Source of the DNA: Methylobacterium sp. FF17
GTDB lineage: Bacteria; Pseudomonadota; Alphaproteobacteria; Rhizobiales; Beijerinckiaceae
Reading direction: 5' to 3'
DNA length: 64,000 bases
Assembly (NCBI RefSeq): GCF_025813715.1
Contig: NZ_CP107532.1
Location: forward strand, 2,356,001-2,420,000
Shown here: positions 18,073 through 25,055 of the stretch, in pieces
Numbering within the stretch: the stretch's first letter is position 1
How the letters are laid out: the number at the start of each line of letters is the position of its first letter
Notes under the pieces: model-generated
What the model was told of the DNA's origin: nothing
Seen by the model: the letters and a program-made list of their open reading frames with translations, nothing else
Databases searched by the model: none
Made by a program: the position numbers and the translations under genes

Positions 18073-18267
18073 ATGACCCAGGGACACCCGAGCGATCGCA
18101 ACGCCGCGACGCCCCCCGCGAAGCCCGGTGACGAGGCGACGCCCGGCGCCCCCGGGACGGGCGAGAACGTCTGCCGGGCCTGCGAGGGCCGGGGCACCGT
18201 GGAAGCCGGGACCTGTCCGGAATGCCAGGGCACCGGGATCGTCACCAGCGGCATCGGCGGCGGGTAG
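18073..18267 (+). CDS. Small DnaJ-type zinc-ribbon protein
   Basis: A protein of 64 residues with CAGGAG upstream. After a disordered N-terminus it has two CxxC motifs in the pattern CRACEGRGTV and CPECQGTGIV, that is, the CxxCxGxG repeats of the DnaJ zinc-finger domain, 11 residues apart. It has no J domain. It could bind one zinc ion and act as a small chaperone-like or redox protein, which is inference. It sits behind an EcfG-like promoter. Confidence 0.75.
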   Translation: MTQGHPSDRNAATPPAKPGDEATPGAPGTGENVCRACEGRGTVEAGTCPECQGTGIVTSGIGGG

Positions 18268-18276
18268 GGGCGGGCC

Positions 18277-18414
18277 CTATTGCGGGGGAAGCGCCGCGGG
18301 GATGCTCACGAAGTAGATCGTGTAGGCGATCAACGCCGCGACGAGCAGGCCGCCCATGATCAGGCCGTAGCGGTTGGTGCGGACCGGGCTGGGCTTGTGG
18401 TCGATGGGTGGCAC
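18277..18414 (-). CDS. Small single-helix membrane protein (45 aa)
   Basis: GTG start at 18414 behind GAGGAG. The product starts VPPIDHKPSPVRTNRYG and continues into one strong transmembrane helix (LIMGGLLVAALIAYTIYFVSI) with a short tail ALPPQ. The codon pattern and ribosome site support a real gene despite its size. Function unknown. Confidence 0.65.
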   Translation of the reverse strand: MPPIDHKPSPVRTNRYGLIMGGLLVAALIAYTIYFVSIPAALPPQ

Positions 18415-18468
18415 GACGGGACGACTCCTCGGTTGTCCTGGGGATCGGCGGCGGTGGGACGAGGCCGG

Positions 18469-18627
18469 CTAATGGGTCAGCGCGGTCAGGCCGACCGCGA
18501 GCACCGCGCCGACGACGGCGAGCCCCAGCAGCGTGACGCTGCTGACCTGATCGACCCGGTCGACGGTCTGGCCATGATCGTGGGACGGGGCCGGATCCGG
18601 GTTCAGAACCTGCGTCGTGGTTTCCAT
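18469..18627 (-). CDS. Small single-helix membrane protein (52 aa)
   Basis: The ATG at 18627 has AGAGGAT upstream. The product has a polar N-terminus (METTTQVLNPDPAPSHDHG) and one C-terminal helix (VTLLGLAVVGAVLAVGLTAL), ending TH. It is one of several tiny membrane proteins in this island. Function unknown. Confidence 0.65.
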   Translation of the reverse strand: METTTQVLNPDPAPSHDHGQTVDRVDQVSSVTLLGLAVVGAVLAVGLTALTH

Positions 18628-18675
18628 TCGGTGATCCTCTGCCGGGTGATGTTTCGCGAAGGGTGTTCCGGGGCG

Positions 18676-18700
18676 CGACGATCCCGTGACGGAATCGTCG
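18676..18700. terminator. 25-bp near-perfect palindrome
   Basis: CGACGAT and ATCGTCG flank an inner CCGT-g-ACGG, so the whole 25 bp can fold into one long stem. It begins 15 bp beyond the stop of the minus-strand gene 18716-19036 and is the likely transcript end of that gene. No T-run follows on either strand, so an operator is an alternative reading. Confidence 0.45.
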
Positions 18701-18715
18701 TGCCGGTCGGTCAGG

Positions 18716-19036
18716 TCAGTCCTTGGTCTGGCTGGCGAGGCTGCTCTCGGCTCCGGAGAGGTCGGTCTTCGGGCTCGCCAAGCCCGTGGTGTTGCCCGAG
18801 ACGCCGGATTCGATCGCGTCGGGGTCGATCTCGCGATTGCCGGCGTGGTCCTGGTACTGCTCGGTCTGGACCATCTTGCTGTCGAGGCCGCGCTCGTCGT
18901 TGTGACGGGACTTGTCGCGGTTGCTCAGCACCATGTTCTCTTCCAGGATGCCGTCGGGCAGGTCCGTCATCGCACCGGTCCCGGTGCCCTTGCCCTGGGC
19001 GGCGGAGCCCATCTTGTGGCGGTCGGCATTGGCCAT
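18716..19036 (-). CDS. Hydrophilic hypothetical protein (106 aa)
   Basis: The start ATG 19036 has AGGGAG upstream. The 106-residue product is very polar, with many Asp, Glu, Asn, Ser and Gly and no hydrophobic segment (for example EENMVLSNRDKSRHNDERGLD). Such composition is seen in desiccation and general-stress proteins. It has no recognised family. It lies between tiny membrane proteins and two disordered proteins on the same strand. Confidence 0.7.
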   Translation of the reverse strand: MANADRHKMGSAAQGKGTGTGAMTDLPDGILEENMVLSNRDKSRHNDERGLDSKMVQTEQYQDHAGNREIDPDAIESGVSGNTTGLASPKTDLSGAESSLASQTKD

Positions 19037-19072
19037 TCTGGCTCTCCCTCGGATGGCTGGAACCCGCCCGCG

Positions 19073-19291
19073 TCAGTGCGAGCGGTCGGCGGATTTGCCG
19101 GCGGCGTCGTGCGTGTGGTGACGGTCGCGCTCGCCGCCGCCGCCGGAGACGTGCGACTTCGAGTCGTTGGTGGGGCTGCCGGGCGTCGGGCCGGAATGCG
19201 CCTCCACCTGCGGCTTCGAGGCGTCCTGATGACTGCTGCCGGGGCCGCCGTGGTGACGGTCGGCGGCCGGCGTCTTCTTCGAGGTGCTCAT
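19073..19291 (-). CDS. Disordered His/Ser-rich hypothetical protein (72 aa)
   Basis: A fully hydrophilic product with eleven His residues (ADRHHGGPGSSHQD, GERDRHHTHDAAGKSADRSH), so metal binding is conceivable but unproven. Its ATG overlaps the stop of the preceding gene (TAATG), so the two are translated together. Confidence 0.65.
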   Translation of the reverse strand: MSTSKKTPAADRHHGGPGSSHQDASKPQVEAHSGPTPGSPTNDSKSHVSGGGGERDRHHTHDAAGKSADRSH

Positions 19292-19473
19292 TAGCGATCC
19301 TGCTGATAGCCCTGGTGCGTGGTGTTCACCTTGGAATTGCCGGCCTGCCCGACCTTGTCGGGATTCTGGGTCTGGGACCCCTTCGCGCCCGTGGCGACCG
19401 GCGTCTCCGGCGCGCTGCCGGGGCCCTTGTCGGACTGGTTGGCCGGAGGAACGGGCGGTGGCTTCGCCGTCAT
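19291..19473 (-). CDS. Disordered hypothetical protein (60 aa)
   Basis: The ATG at 19473 has AGGAG 6 bp upstream. The product is Pro, Gln, Gly and Lys-rich (MTAKPPPVPPANQSDKGPGS, ending NTTHQGYQQDR) with no fold signature. Its stop overlaps the start of the 72-residue gene. A possible weak EcfG-like element (GGAAC, 16 bp, GATT on the minus strand, 19511-19535) lies upstream. Confidence 0.65.
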   Translation of the reverse strand: MTAKPPPVPPANQSDKGPGSAPETPVATGAKGSQTQNPDKVGQAGNSKVNTTHQGYQQDR

Positions 19474-19563
19474 GCGGGGCTCCTGTCGCTGTTGGTGTAT
19501 CGCAGGTATCAATCGCGCCCGGCGAAAGCTGTTCCGCCGGCGGGAGTGTTTGTCGCGGCGAGG

Positions 19564-19743
19564 CTATAGCTTGCGAATTCTGTCCTCGATACGTTTGGCC
19601 TCAGCCTCGTCGACCTGGACGGGTTGGCCGCTATCGTCGGGAATACCTTCGCCGGTCTGTGCGATGGTGGTGTCGCGCGGCCGGGAATTCGGTCCGGTGG
19701 AATCCGGCTTCTCCGGGGGCGGTTCGGCGGGTTCGCGTGGCAT
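19564..19743 (-). CDS. Small acidic hypothetical protein (59 aa)
   Basis: Start ATG 19743 with a strong GGAAGGAG site. The product is Pro/Glu-rich at first (MPREPAEPPPEKPDSTGP) and ends in a short charged helix (VDEAEAKRIEDRIRKL). This frame is preferred over an overlapping longer minus-strand frame (19509-19775), which lacks a ribosome site and has an Arg/Pro-rich non-coding look. Function unknown. Confidence 0.65.
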   Translation of the reverse strand: MPREPAEPPPEKPDSTGPNSRPRDTTIAQTGEGIPDDSGQPVQVDEAEAKRIEDRIRKL

Positions 19744-19828
19744 GGGGGCTCCTTCCTGGGCTCCTGTCTGGGCATCGCCGCCGACGTGGAGGCCGGTTCG
19801 GCGTAGCGCCTCTGAAGAACGATCGGCG

Positions 19829-20200
19829 CTAGTGCCGATGCGCGCTCCTGAGGGTGGCGTCGCGAGGCGCGTCGCGGTCGCTCGCCGCGATGAGGGCGAG
19901 TTCGGCGAGCCCCAGGGCCGCGAGCAGGAGGCGGTCCCGGGCCGGCTCGTCCTGGAGGAGGGCGGCCGCCCCGACGAAGGTGAGGGCGCCCACCGCGTCG
20001 CAGGCGAGATGCGTGCGCATGCCGAGGGCCGGGACGAGGCCGCCCTCGTAGCGGGTGAGCAGCGTGTAGCCGTAGTGCCAGACCGGGCCCACCCGCATGA
20101 TCCGCCGCGTGGCCCGGCCGCGCCGTGGCGCGAGCGAGAGGGCGGCGATGCCCGCCGGAAACAGGTAGTCGGTCAGGGCGTGCAGGCGGGTGGGGATCAT
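19829..20200 (-). CDS. Small integral membrane protein (123 aa)
   Basis: Starting at ATG 20200, the protein begins MIPTRLHALTDYLFPAGIAALSLAPRRGR and then shows hydrophobic segments around residues 10-25, 75-90 and 95-110. The motif LHALTDYLFPAG recalls small SPW-type membrane proteins common in Methylobacterium and Rhizobiales, but I cannot confirm the family. A longer in-frame upstream extension overlaps the next gene and is not coding. Function unknown. Confidence 0.7.
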   Translation of the reverse strand: MIPTRLHALTDYLFPAGIAALSLAPRRGRATRRIMRVGPVWHYGYTLLTRYEGGLVPALGMRTHLACDAVGALTFVGAAALLQDEPARDRLLLAALGLAELALIAASDRDAPRDATLRSAHRH

Positions 20201-20216
20201 CGCGGGCAACCTCGTG

Positions 20217-20558
20217 TCAGGACGCGGCCTTCGGCGTCGGGCTCGGATCGGAGATGTGGCGCAGGTTCTCGGCCGGGGTCTCGGCTTCCGTCGCCTCGAC
20301 GCTGGCGATGCTGCCGCCGCCGGTGGAATCGAGGCGCTGGAAGTCCGAGGCGACCCGGGCGGTCTCGGCCTGCCAGCTCGGGTCCGATTCGAGCTCGCGC
20401 TGCAGGGTCTCGGGCCGGCCCACGTCGCGGGCCTCGTCCTGGCCGAAATCCTGGCCGTTCCGGTCGGTGTAGGGATCGAAGTCGCGCAGGTTCGGGCGCT
20501 TCGTCCCGGCCGCCTCGGCGCGGGGCTGATCGGGTTGGGGCTTGTCGGTCTCGTCCAT
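20217..20558 (-). CDS. Hydrophilic hypothetical protein (113 aa)
   Basis: Starts at ATG 20558 with GGAG upstream. It is polar and acidic (KRPNLRDFDPYTDRNGQDFG, EARDVGRPETLQRELESDP) and has no membrane segment or Cys. It lies 16 bp upstream of the membrane protein gene and probably shares a transcript with it. Not recognised. Confidence 0.7.
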   Translation of the reverse strand: MDETDKPQPDQPRAEAAGTKRPNLRDFDPYTDRNGQDFGQDEARDVGRPETLQRELESDPSWQAETARVASDFQRLDSTGGGSIASVEATEAETPAENLRHISDPSPTPKAAS

Positions 20559-20614
20559 GGTCGCTCCCGCATGGTTTCGGAGGATCAGGAGATCACAGGA
20601 TCAAGGGATGTGCC

Positions 20615-21475
20615 TCAGATGATGGGCTTGCCGCCCGTCACCGCGATGGTCGCGCCGGAGACGTAGCTCGATTCCGGGCTCGCCAGCATGACGTAGACGG
20701 GGGCGAGCTCGCAGGGCTGGCCGGGGCGCTGCATCGGCACCTGCGAGCCGAAGCTCCGGACCTTCTCCATCGGCATGGTGGAGGGGATCAGCGGGGTCCA
20801 GACCGGGCCGGGCGCCACGCAGTTCACACGGATCTCGCGCTCCGCCAGCATCTGGGCGAGCCCCCCGGTGAAGTTCTGGATCGCCCCCTTGGTGGTGGCA
20901 TAGGCCAGGAGTTGCGGGCTCGGGGTGTCGGCGTTCACCGAGGTGGTGTTGATGATGGCGGCGCCCGGCTTCATGTGCGGCAGGGCGGCCTTCACGAGGT
21001 AGAACATCGCGTGGATGTTGGTGGCGAAGGTGACCTCCCACTCCTCGTCCGAGATGTCCTCCGGCTTCGCGAAGGTCTTCTGGTGCGCGGCGTTGTTGAC
21101 GAGCACGTCCACCTTGCCGAACGCGGAGACCGCTTGGTCGATGATCGCCCGGCAATGCTTGGCGTCCTTGATGTCGCCCGGCACCGGCACGGCCGTGCGG
21201 CCGGCCTCCTCCACGAGGCGGCAGGTCTCCTTGGCGTCCTCGTGCTCGTCGTAGTAGCTCACCAGCACGTCGGCCCCCTCGCGGGCGAAGGCCAGGGCGA
21301 CCGCCCGGCCGATGCCGCTGTCGGCGCCGGTGATCACCGCCTTGCGCCCGGTCAGGCGCCCCGAGCCGCGATAATGCGCCTCGCCGTAATCCGGGCGCGG
21401 ATCCATGTCGGCGTCGCGGGCCGGGGGCGTGAGCTGGCGCTGCCGGTCGAAGGGCGGCTTGGGGAAATCCGTCAT
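20615..21475 (-). CDS. SDR family oxidoreductase (YghA/glucose-dehydrogenase-like)
   Basis: A 286-residue short-chain dehydrogenase with the long N-terminal arm of the YghA/GsiB-type group (RQRQLTPPARDADMDPRPDYGEAHYRGSGRL). It has the cofactor motif TGADSGIGRA, NNAA, the Ser in INTTSVNAD, the YATTK catalytic pair and a C-terminus ending VTGGKPII. In many bacteria these enzymes are part of the general stress regulon and are thought to detoxify or reduce sugars or aldehydes; that role is inference here. It fits the stress-type island around it. Confidence 0.9.
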   Translation of the reverse strand: MTDFPKPPFDRQRQLTPPARDADMDPRPDYGEAHYRGSGRLTGRKAVITGADSGIGRAVALAFAREGADVLVSYYDEHEDAKETCRLVEEAGRTAVPVPGDIKDAKHCRAIIDQAVSAFGKVDVLVNNAAHQKTFAKPEDISDEEWEVTFATNIHAMFYLVKAALPHMKPGAAIINTTSVNADTPSPQLLAYATTKGAIQNFTGGLAQMLAEREIRVNCVAPGPVWTPLIPSTMPMEKVRSFGSQVPMQRPGQPCELAPVYVMLASPESSYVSGATIAVTGGKPII

Positions 21476-21549
21476 CGCGGCGGGTCCTCATGAGATCGAG
21501 TGCGGGATGGGGGCGTGGCGCGGACGCGTCCGGGCGTCCGGCCCAGGTG

Positions 21550-21999
21550 TCAGGGCGTCCTGCTCAGGGTCAGGGTGCCTTGGAAAGGCGCGCTCTGCTT
21601 CGAGACGCTGGTGCAGCCGTAGGGATACTGCCCCTCGGCCAGCGTCCGGATGCGAAGCATGCCCTTGCCGTTCTGCTTGATAAGGTAGCCGTCGTTGCTG
21701 GCCACGTGGACGAGGTCGCCGTCATGGTGAAGCACGTGCCGGTTCTCGAACTGGCGCGGCGCCGTCAGGGTGACCTGGTTCCTGGTGGTGTTGTGGATCG
21801 TGAGTTCGACGTTGCTGTCGGCGGGCAGGCGCAGGTCCGCCGGCGAACATCGGACGGCGCCGTCCGCCTCTTCCACCGTCAGGGCGACGGGGGGCAGCGC
21901 GTCGGCGTTCCGGGGCGCGCCCGTGGGTTTTTCCTCGGCCATGGCCGGGCCGAGGAGCAGGAGGCCGAGAAGGACGAAACGGGGCAGCATGGGTGGCAT
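21550..21999 (-). CDS. Secreted cupredoxin-like protein without the usual copper ligands
   Basis: A 149-residue protein with a signal peptide (MLPRFVLLGLLLLGPAMA). The mature part has beta-rich cupredoxin features: NVELTIHNTTRNQVTLTAPRQF and a C-terminal YPYGCTSVSKQSAPFQGTLTL. In type-1 copper proteins the last motif is Y-x-C-x2-H-x3/4-M-x-G. Here Cys is kept but the His and Met positions are not, so copper binding in the normal mode is doubtful. ATG 21999 or the second Met at 21990 may be the start. Transcribed alone or with the SDR gene. Confidence 0.7.
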   Translation of the reverse strand: MPPMLPRFVLLGLLLLGPAMAEEKPTGAPRNADALPPVALTVEEADGAVRCSPADLRLPADSNVELTIHNTTRNQVTLTAPRQFENRHVLHHDGDLVHVASNDGYLIKQNGKGMLRIRTLAEGQYPYGCTSVSKQSAPFQGTLTLSRTP

Positions 22000-22471
22000 G
22001 GAGGGCAGGTCCGGAATCGTTCGGTCTGGGATCGACCGCGACGGCGCAGGGCAAGGCTCCCGACGAAGCCGTCCGGCGCATCACGGTCGCAAAGGTGTCG
22101 GCTCTGACACGACAACCGGGCCCGGATGGGTTTGTTTCGAGATCCTTCGGAACGACGCTCCCGGATCCGCCCGAGGGCGGGACAATACGCTCAAGCTCTT
22201 CGGGCGGTGCCATGTGGAGGACGAAGAGGACTTGGCCGACGAGGGCTTGGCAGGCGAGGACTTGGCAGTGGCACGCGGTGTTTCGCGCGCGCCCGGCCGT
22301 CGTGACGGCACCGGTTTGCCAAAGGGCGTCGGCAAGGCCGATTCCGCAGGCCGCGCCGCGTTATTCCCGAGGTTGCATTGCCTTGCGGATGGCCCTTGGG
22401 ACGTGCAGGAACGGCTCTGGTCCCGCTCATGCTTCCCGGCAGCCGGGACGGGCACGGAGGATCGAGGCGGC
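22000..22471. other. 472-bp intergenic region without a supported gene
   Basis: Open frames on both strands here lack ribosome sites and known motifs. The stretch has a less regular base pattern than its neighbours, with short internal repeats such as GAGGACTTGGC near 22224 and 22258. It must contain the promoters of the cupredoxin-like gene (minus) and of the GntR gene (plus). Nothing more specific can be seen. Confidence 0.5.
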
Positions 22472-23242
22472 ATGCGGGGCGAGAACGCGGGAGGCGGGGA
22501 ATCGCGGCCGGCCGGCGCCGGCCGGGAGGGTGCGCAGGACGGGATCGCGCGGGAGACCCGGGACCGGGTCGGCGCCATCTGCCGCTCGCTGCGCCGGGCG
22601 ATCGTCGAGCAGGCGATCCGCCCTGGAGACCGCCTGCCGGAGGATGCGCTGGGCGAGCGCTTCGGCGTCAGCCGCACCATCGCGCGTCAGGCGCTCGGGC
22701 AGCTCGCCGGAGAGGGGCTGGTGGAGCTGCGGCGCAACCGCATCGCCGTGGTGGCGACCCCGAGCTGGGACGAGGCGCGCGACACCTTCGATGTCCGCAT
22801 CAGCCTGGAGCGGCTGGTGGTCGCCCGCCTGGCCGGACGCCTCACGCAGGCGCAGCAGGCGGAACTCGCGGCCCATATCGCGCGGGAGGAGGCGGCCCGG
22901 GGCGGCTCCGAGGCGGCCTCGATCCGGCTCGCCACCGAGTTCCACCTGCTCCTGGCGCAGATGACCGGCAGCCCCGTGCTGGAGCGCTACGTGGCCGAAC
23001 TCGGCTATCGCTGCGCCCTGGTGCTCTCGCTCTACAGCCGGCCCCATTCGGCCGAATGCGGCGTCAGCGAGCACCGCGCCCTGGTGGCGGCCCTGGTCGC
23101 GGGAGACGCCGAGCGCGCGGTCGCGTTGATGGACCATCACCTCGACGCGGTGGCCGAGCGCGCCCGCATCGTCGCGGCCCCGCCCCGCGAGCGCGACCTC
23201 GGGCGGCTGCTCGCCCCCTATGTCGAGGCCGCCGAGGGCTGA
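22472..23242 (+). CDS. GntR family regulator, FadR (FCD) subfamily
   Basis: A ligand-responsive DNA-binding regulator of 256 residues. The N-terminal winged helix includes DRLPEDALGERFGVSRTIARQALGQLAGEGLVEL (about residues 52-86). The C-terminal all-helical FCD domain keeps the metal/ligand His positions in EFHLLLAQMTGSP, SEHRALVAAL and LMDHHL. It is next to a SnoaL-like gene and an ABC importer, whose shared promoter region carries an inverted repeat (23713-23739) that could be its operator. The ligand is probably the transported compound or a product of it (inference). Confidence 0.88.
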   Translation: MRGENAGGGESRPAGAGREGAQDGIARETRDRVGAICRSLRRAIVEQAIRPGDRLPEDALGERFGVSRTIARQALGQLAGEGLVELRRNRIAVVATPSWDEARDTFDVRISLERLVVARLAGRLTQAQQAELAAHIAREEAARGGSEAASIRLATEFHLLLAQMTGSPVLERYVAELGYRCALVLSLYSRPHSAECGVSEHRALVAALVAGDAERAVALMDHHLDAVAERARIVAAPPRERDLGRLLAPYVEAAEG

Positions 23243-23249
23243 CGACCGC

Positions 23250-23666
23250 TCAGGTGTTGAGGTCGTGCCGGCTCAGGATGCGCTCGGCGCTGTCGTTCCA
23301 GACCTCCATGGTCACGATCAGGCCGTCGCGCACCGTGAAGCGGTCGACGTAGCGGTTGCCCTCGAAGGGCGTCCCGTCTGGCCAGGCGCCGTAGAGGGTG
23401 CCGAGGCTGTAGACCGTGGTGACCCCGTCCCCGGGCACCACGTCGAGGCGCTCCATCCGCTTCTTCACCCAGGCATAGCGACCCGCGTTGAAGGCCGTGA
23501 CCTCGCGCGGATGCGCGAAGCGGCGCCCGCCGGTGAACACGATGGTGATGCCCGGCGCCATGTAGGTGGCCGCCCGCTCCGGGTCCGGCACCATCGAGGC
23601 TTCGAGATAGGCGGTGACGTTGGCCGCGTCGCGGGCGGTGGTGTCGGTGGGCGTGGCAGCAGTCAT
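23250..23666 (-). CDS. SnoaL-like / NTF2-fold protein
   Basis: A 138-residue protein starting MTAATPTDTTARDAANVTAYLEASM. The alpha+beta-barrel pattern of the SnoaL_2 type is visible: MVPDPERAATYMAPGITIVFTGG, then GTPFEGNRYVDRFTVRDGLIVTMEVWNDSAERI. Family members are isomerases, hydratases or ligand-binding proteins. It is convergent with the GntR gene and divergent from the ABC importer, so it may act on the imported compound. Long in-frame upstream sequence is excluded since it crosses the operator region. Confidence 0.8.
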   Translation of the reverse strand: MTAATPTDTTARDAANVTAYLEASMVPDPERAATYMAPGITIVFTGGRRFAHPREVTAFNAGRYAWVKKRMERLDVVPGDGVTTVYSLGTLYGAWPDGTPFEGNRYVDRFTVRDGLIVTMEVWNDSAERILSRHDLNT

Positions 23667-23712
23667 GGGCGGGACTCCGTGGGACCAGGGTTCACTGCCG
23701 CAAAGGCGCGGC

Positions 23713-23739
23713 AAGTGCATGCAACAAGTGTATGCACTT
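23713..23739. promoter_or_regulatory. Inverted repeat, candidate GntR operator
   Basis: AAGTGCAT (23713) and ATGCACTT (23732) are exact reverse complements separated by 11 bp. The right part also contains the smaller palindrome-like AAGTG-TATG-CACTT (23726-23739), and AAGTGcATGCA / AAGTGtATGCA form direct repeats 13 bp apart. The site is between the divergent SnoaL-like and ABC binding-protein genes, beside a FadR-type regulator gene. Assignment to that regulator is inference. Confidence 0.55.
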
Positions 23740-23857
23740 TGGCGCATCGGCAGGCAGTGCAGGCCGGGTGCGCGGAATTCCGTCAGCAATTTCAAGGCCG
23801 AAGCGGCTGGCACGGGCATTGCGCGAGTCAGCGCAGATCCGCCGCCGGAGAGACCCC

Positions 23858-25045
23858 ATGCCCACCCGCGTCCTGCCGCCACTCACCCGCCGCCTCGCCC
23901 TGGGCGCCTGCCTGCTCCTCGGCCTGCCGCTGGCGGACCCGGCCCGCGCCGCGGAGCCGATCCGGATCGGCCTCGTCACGGCGCTGAGCGGACAGTCGGC
24001 GAAATCCGGCGAGGCGATCTCGCGGGGCATCGGCCTCGCGATCGACGAGATCAATGCCGGGGGCGGCGTCCTCGGGCGGCCCCTCGAACTCGTGGCGCGC
24101 GACGACGAGGCCAACCCGTCGAAGGGCGTGCTCGCCGCCCGCGAACTCATCCAGCGCGTCGGCGTCGTCGCCCTGGTGGGCGGGCTCGACACGCCGGTCT
24201 CCATGGCGCTGGTGCCCATCGCCAACCAGATGAAGGTGCCGTTCCTCGGGCCCTGGGCCGCCGGCACCGGCATCACCCGCAACGGGGCCGCCGACAACTA
24301 CGCGTTCCGGGTCTCGGCGGTCGACGCCCTCGTGGACGAGGCTCTGGTGGCCTACGCGGTGAAGACCCACGGGGCGAAGAAGCCGGGGATGATCCTCGTC
24401 AACAACGCCTGGGGCGAGTCGAACCAGCAGGGCCTCACGGCGGCCTTGAAGAGCGCCGGCCTGCCCGCCGCCGGCATCGAGAAGTACGAGGCCGCCGACC
24501 TCGACATGGTGCCCCAGCTCACCCGCCTGCGGGAGGCCGGCGCCGACACCCTGTTCCTCGTGGGCAATGTCGGCCCCTCGGCCCAGGTGGTGAAATCCCT
24601 CGACCGGATGGGCTGGAGCGTGCCCGTGGTTTCGCATTGGGGCCCGGCGGGCGGACGCTTCGACGAGCTCGCCAGCCCGGGCGCGGCCCGGGTCCACTTC
24701 ATCCAGACCTTCACCTTCGCGGGCAACACGAGCCCGAAGGCGCTCGCCGTCCTCGACGCGCTCAAGGCGAAGTACCCGGCCATCAAGTCCATGGCCGACG
24801 TGACCCCGGCGGTCGGCATCGCCAACGCCTACGACGCCACGCACCTGCTGGCGCTGGCGATCAAGGCCGCCGGTTCCACCAACGGGCCGGAAGTGCGCGA
24901 CGGCTTCTACAAGGTCGCGACCTATCCGGGCCTGATCAAGACCTACGACGCGCCCTTCGCGCCGGGCCGGCACGACGCCCTGGGGCCGCAGGACTACGTC
25001 TTCACCCGCTTCCAGAACGGCGAGATCGTCGCCGTGGCGAACTGA
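23858..25045 (+). CDS. ABC transporter substrate-binding protein, branched-chain amino acid (LivJ/LivK) type
   Basis: A 395-residue periplasmic binding protein. The start at 23858 has GGAGAG upstream. The signal peptide is Arg-rich (PPLTRRLALGACLLLGLPLADPARA), and the mature part begins EPIRIGLVTALSGQSAKSG, which is the hallmark of Peripla_BP_6 proteins. It is the first gene of a livH-livMGF operon, followed by livH after 10 bp. Proteins of this type bind amino acids, amides, urea or aromatic acids, so the substrate is open. Confidence 0.9.
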   Translation: MPTRVLPPLTRRLALGACLLLGLPLADPARAAEPIRIGLVTALSGQSAKSGEAISRGIGLAIDEINAGGGVLGRPLELVARDDEANPSKGVLAARELIQRVGVVALVGGLDTPVSMALVPIANQMKVPFLGPWAAGTGITRNGAADNYAFRVSAVDALVDEALVAYAVKTHGAKKPGMILVNNAWGESNQQGLTAALKSAGLPAAGIEKYEAADLDMVPQLTRLREAGADTLFLVGNVGPSAQVVKSLDRMGWSVPVVSHWGPAGGRFDELASPGAARVHFIQTFTFAGNTSPKALAVLDALKAKYPAIKSMADVTPAVGIANAYDATHLLALAIKAAGSTNGPEVRDGFYKVATYPGLIKTYDAPFAPGRHDALGPQDYVFTRFQNGEIVAVAN

Positions 25046-25055
25046 AGGCGTCGCG

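Noticed and set aside
19509..19775. 88-codon minus-strand frame overlapping the 59-residue gene
   Set aside because: The frame at 19564-19743 has the strong GGAAGGAG site and a normal acidic product. The overlapping one is Arg/Pro-rich with no ribosome site.
22081..22680. Open frames in the 22000-22471 gap and opposite the GntR gene
   Set aside because: No ribosome site, no motif and Arg/Pro/Ser-rich products. The GntR gene with HTH and FCD domains explains the coding signal from 22472.
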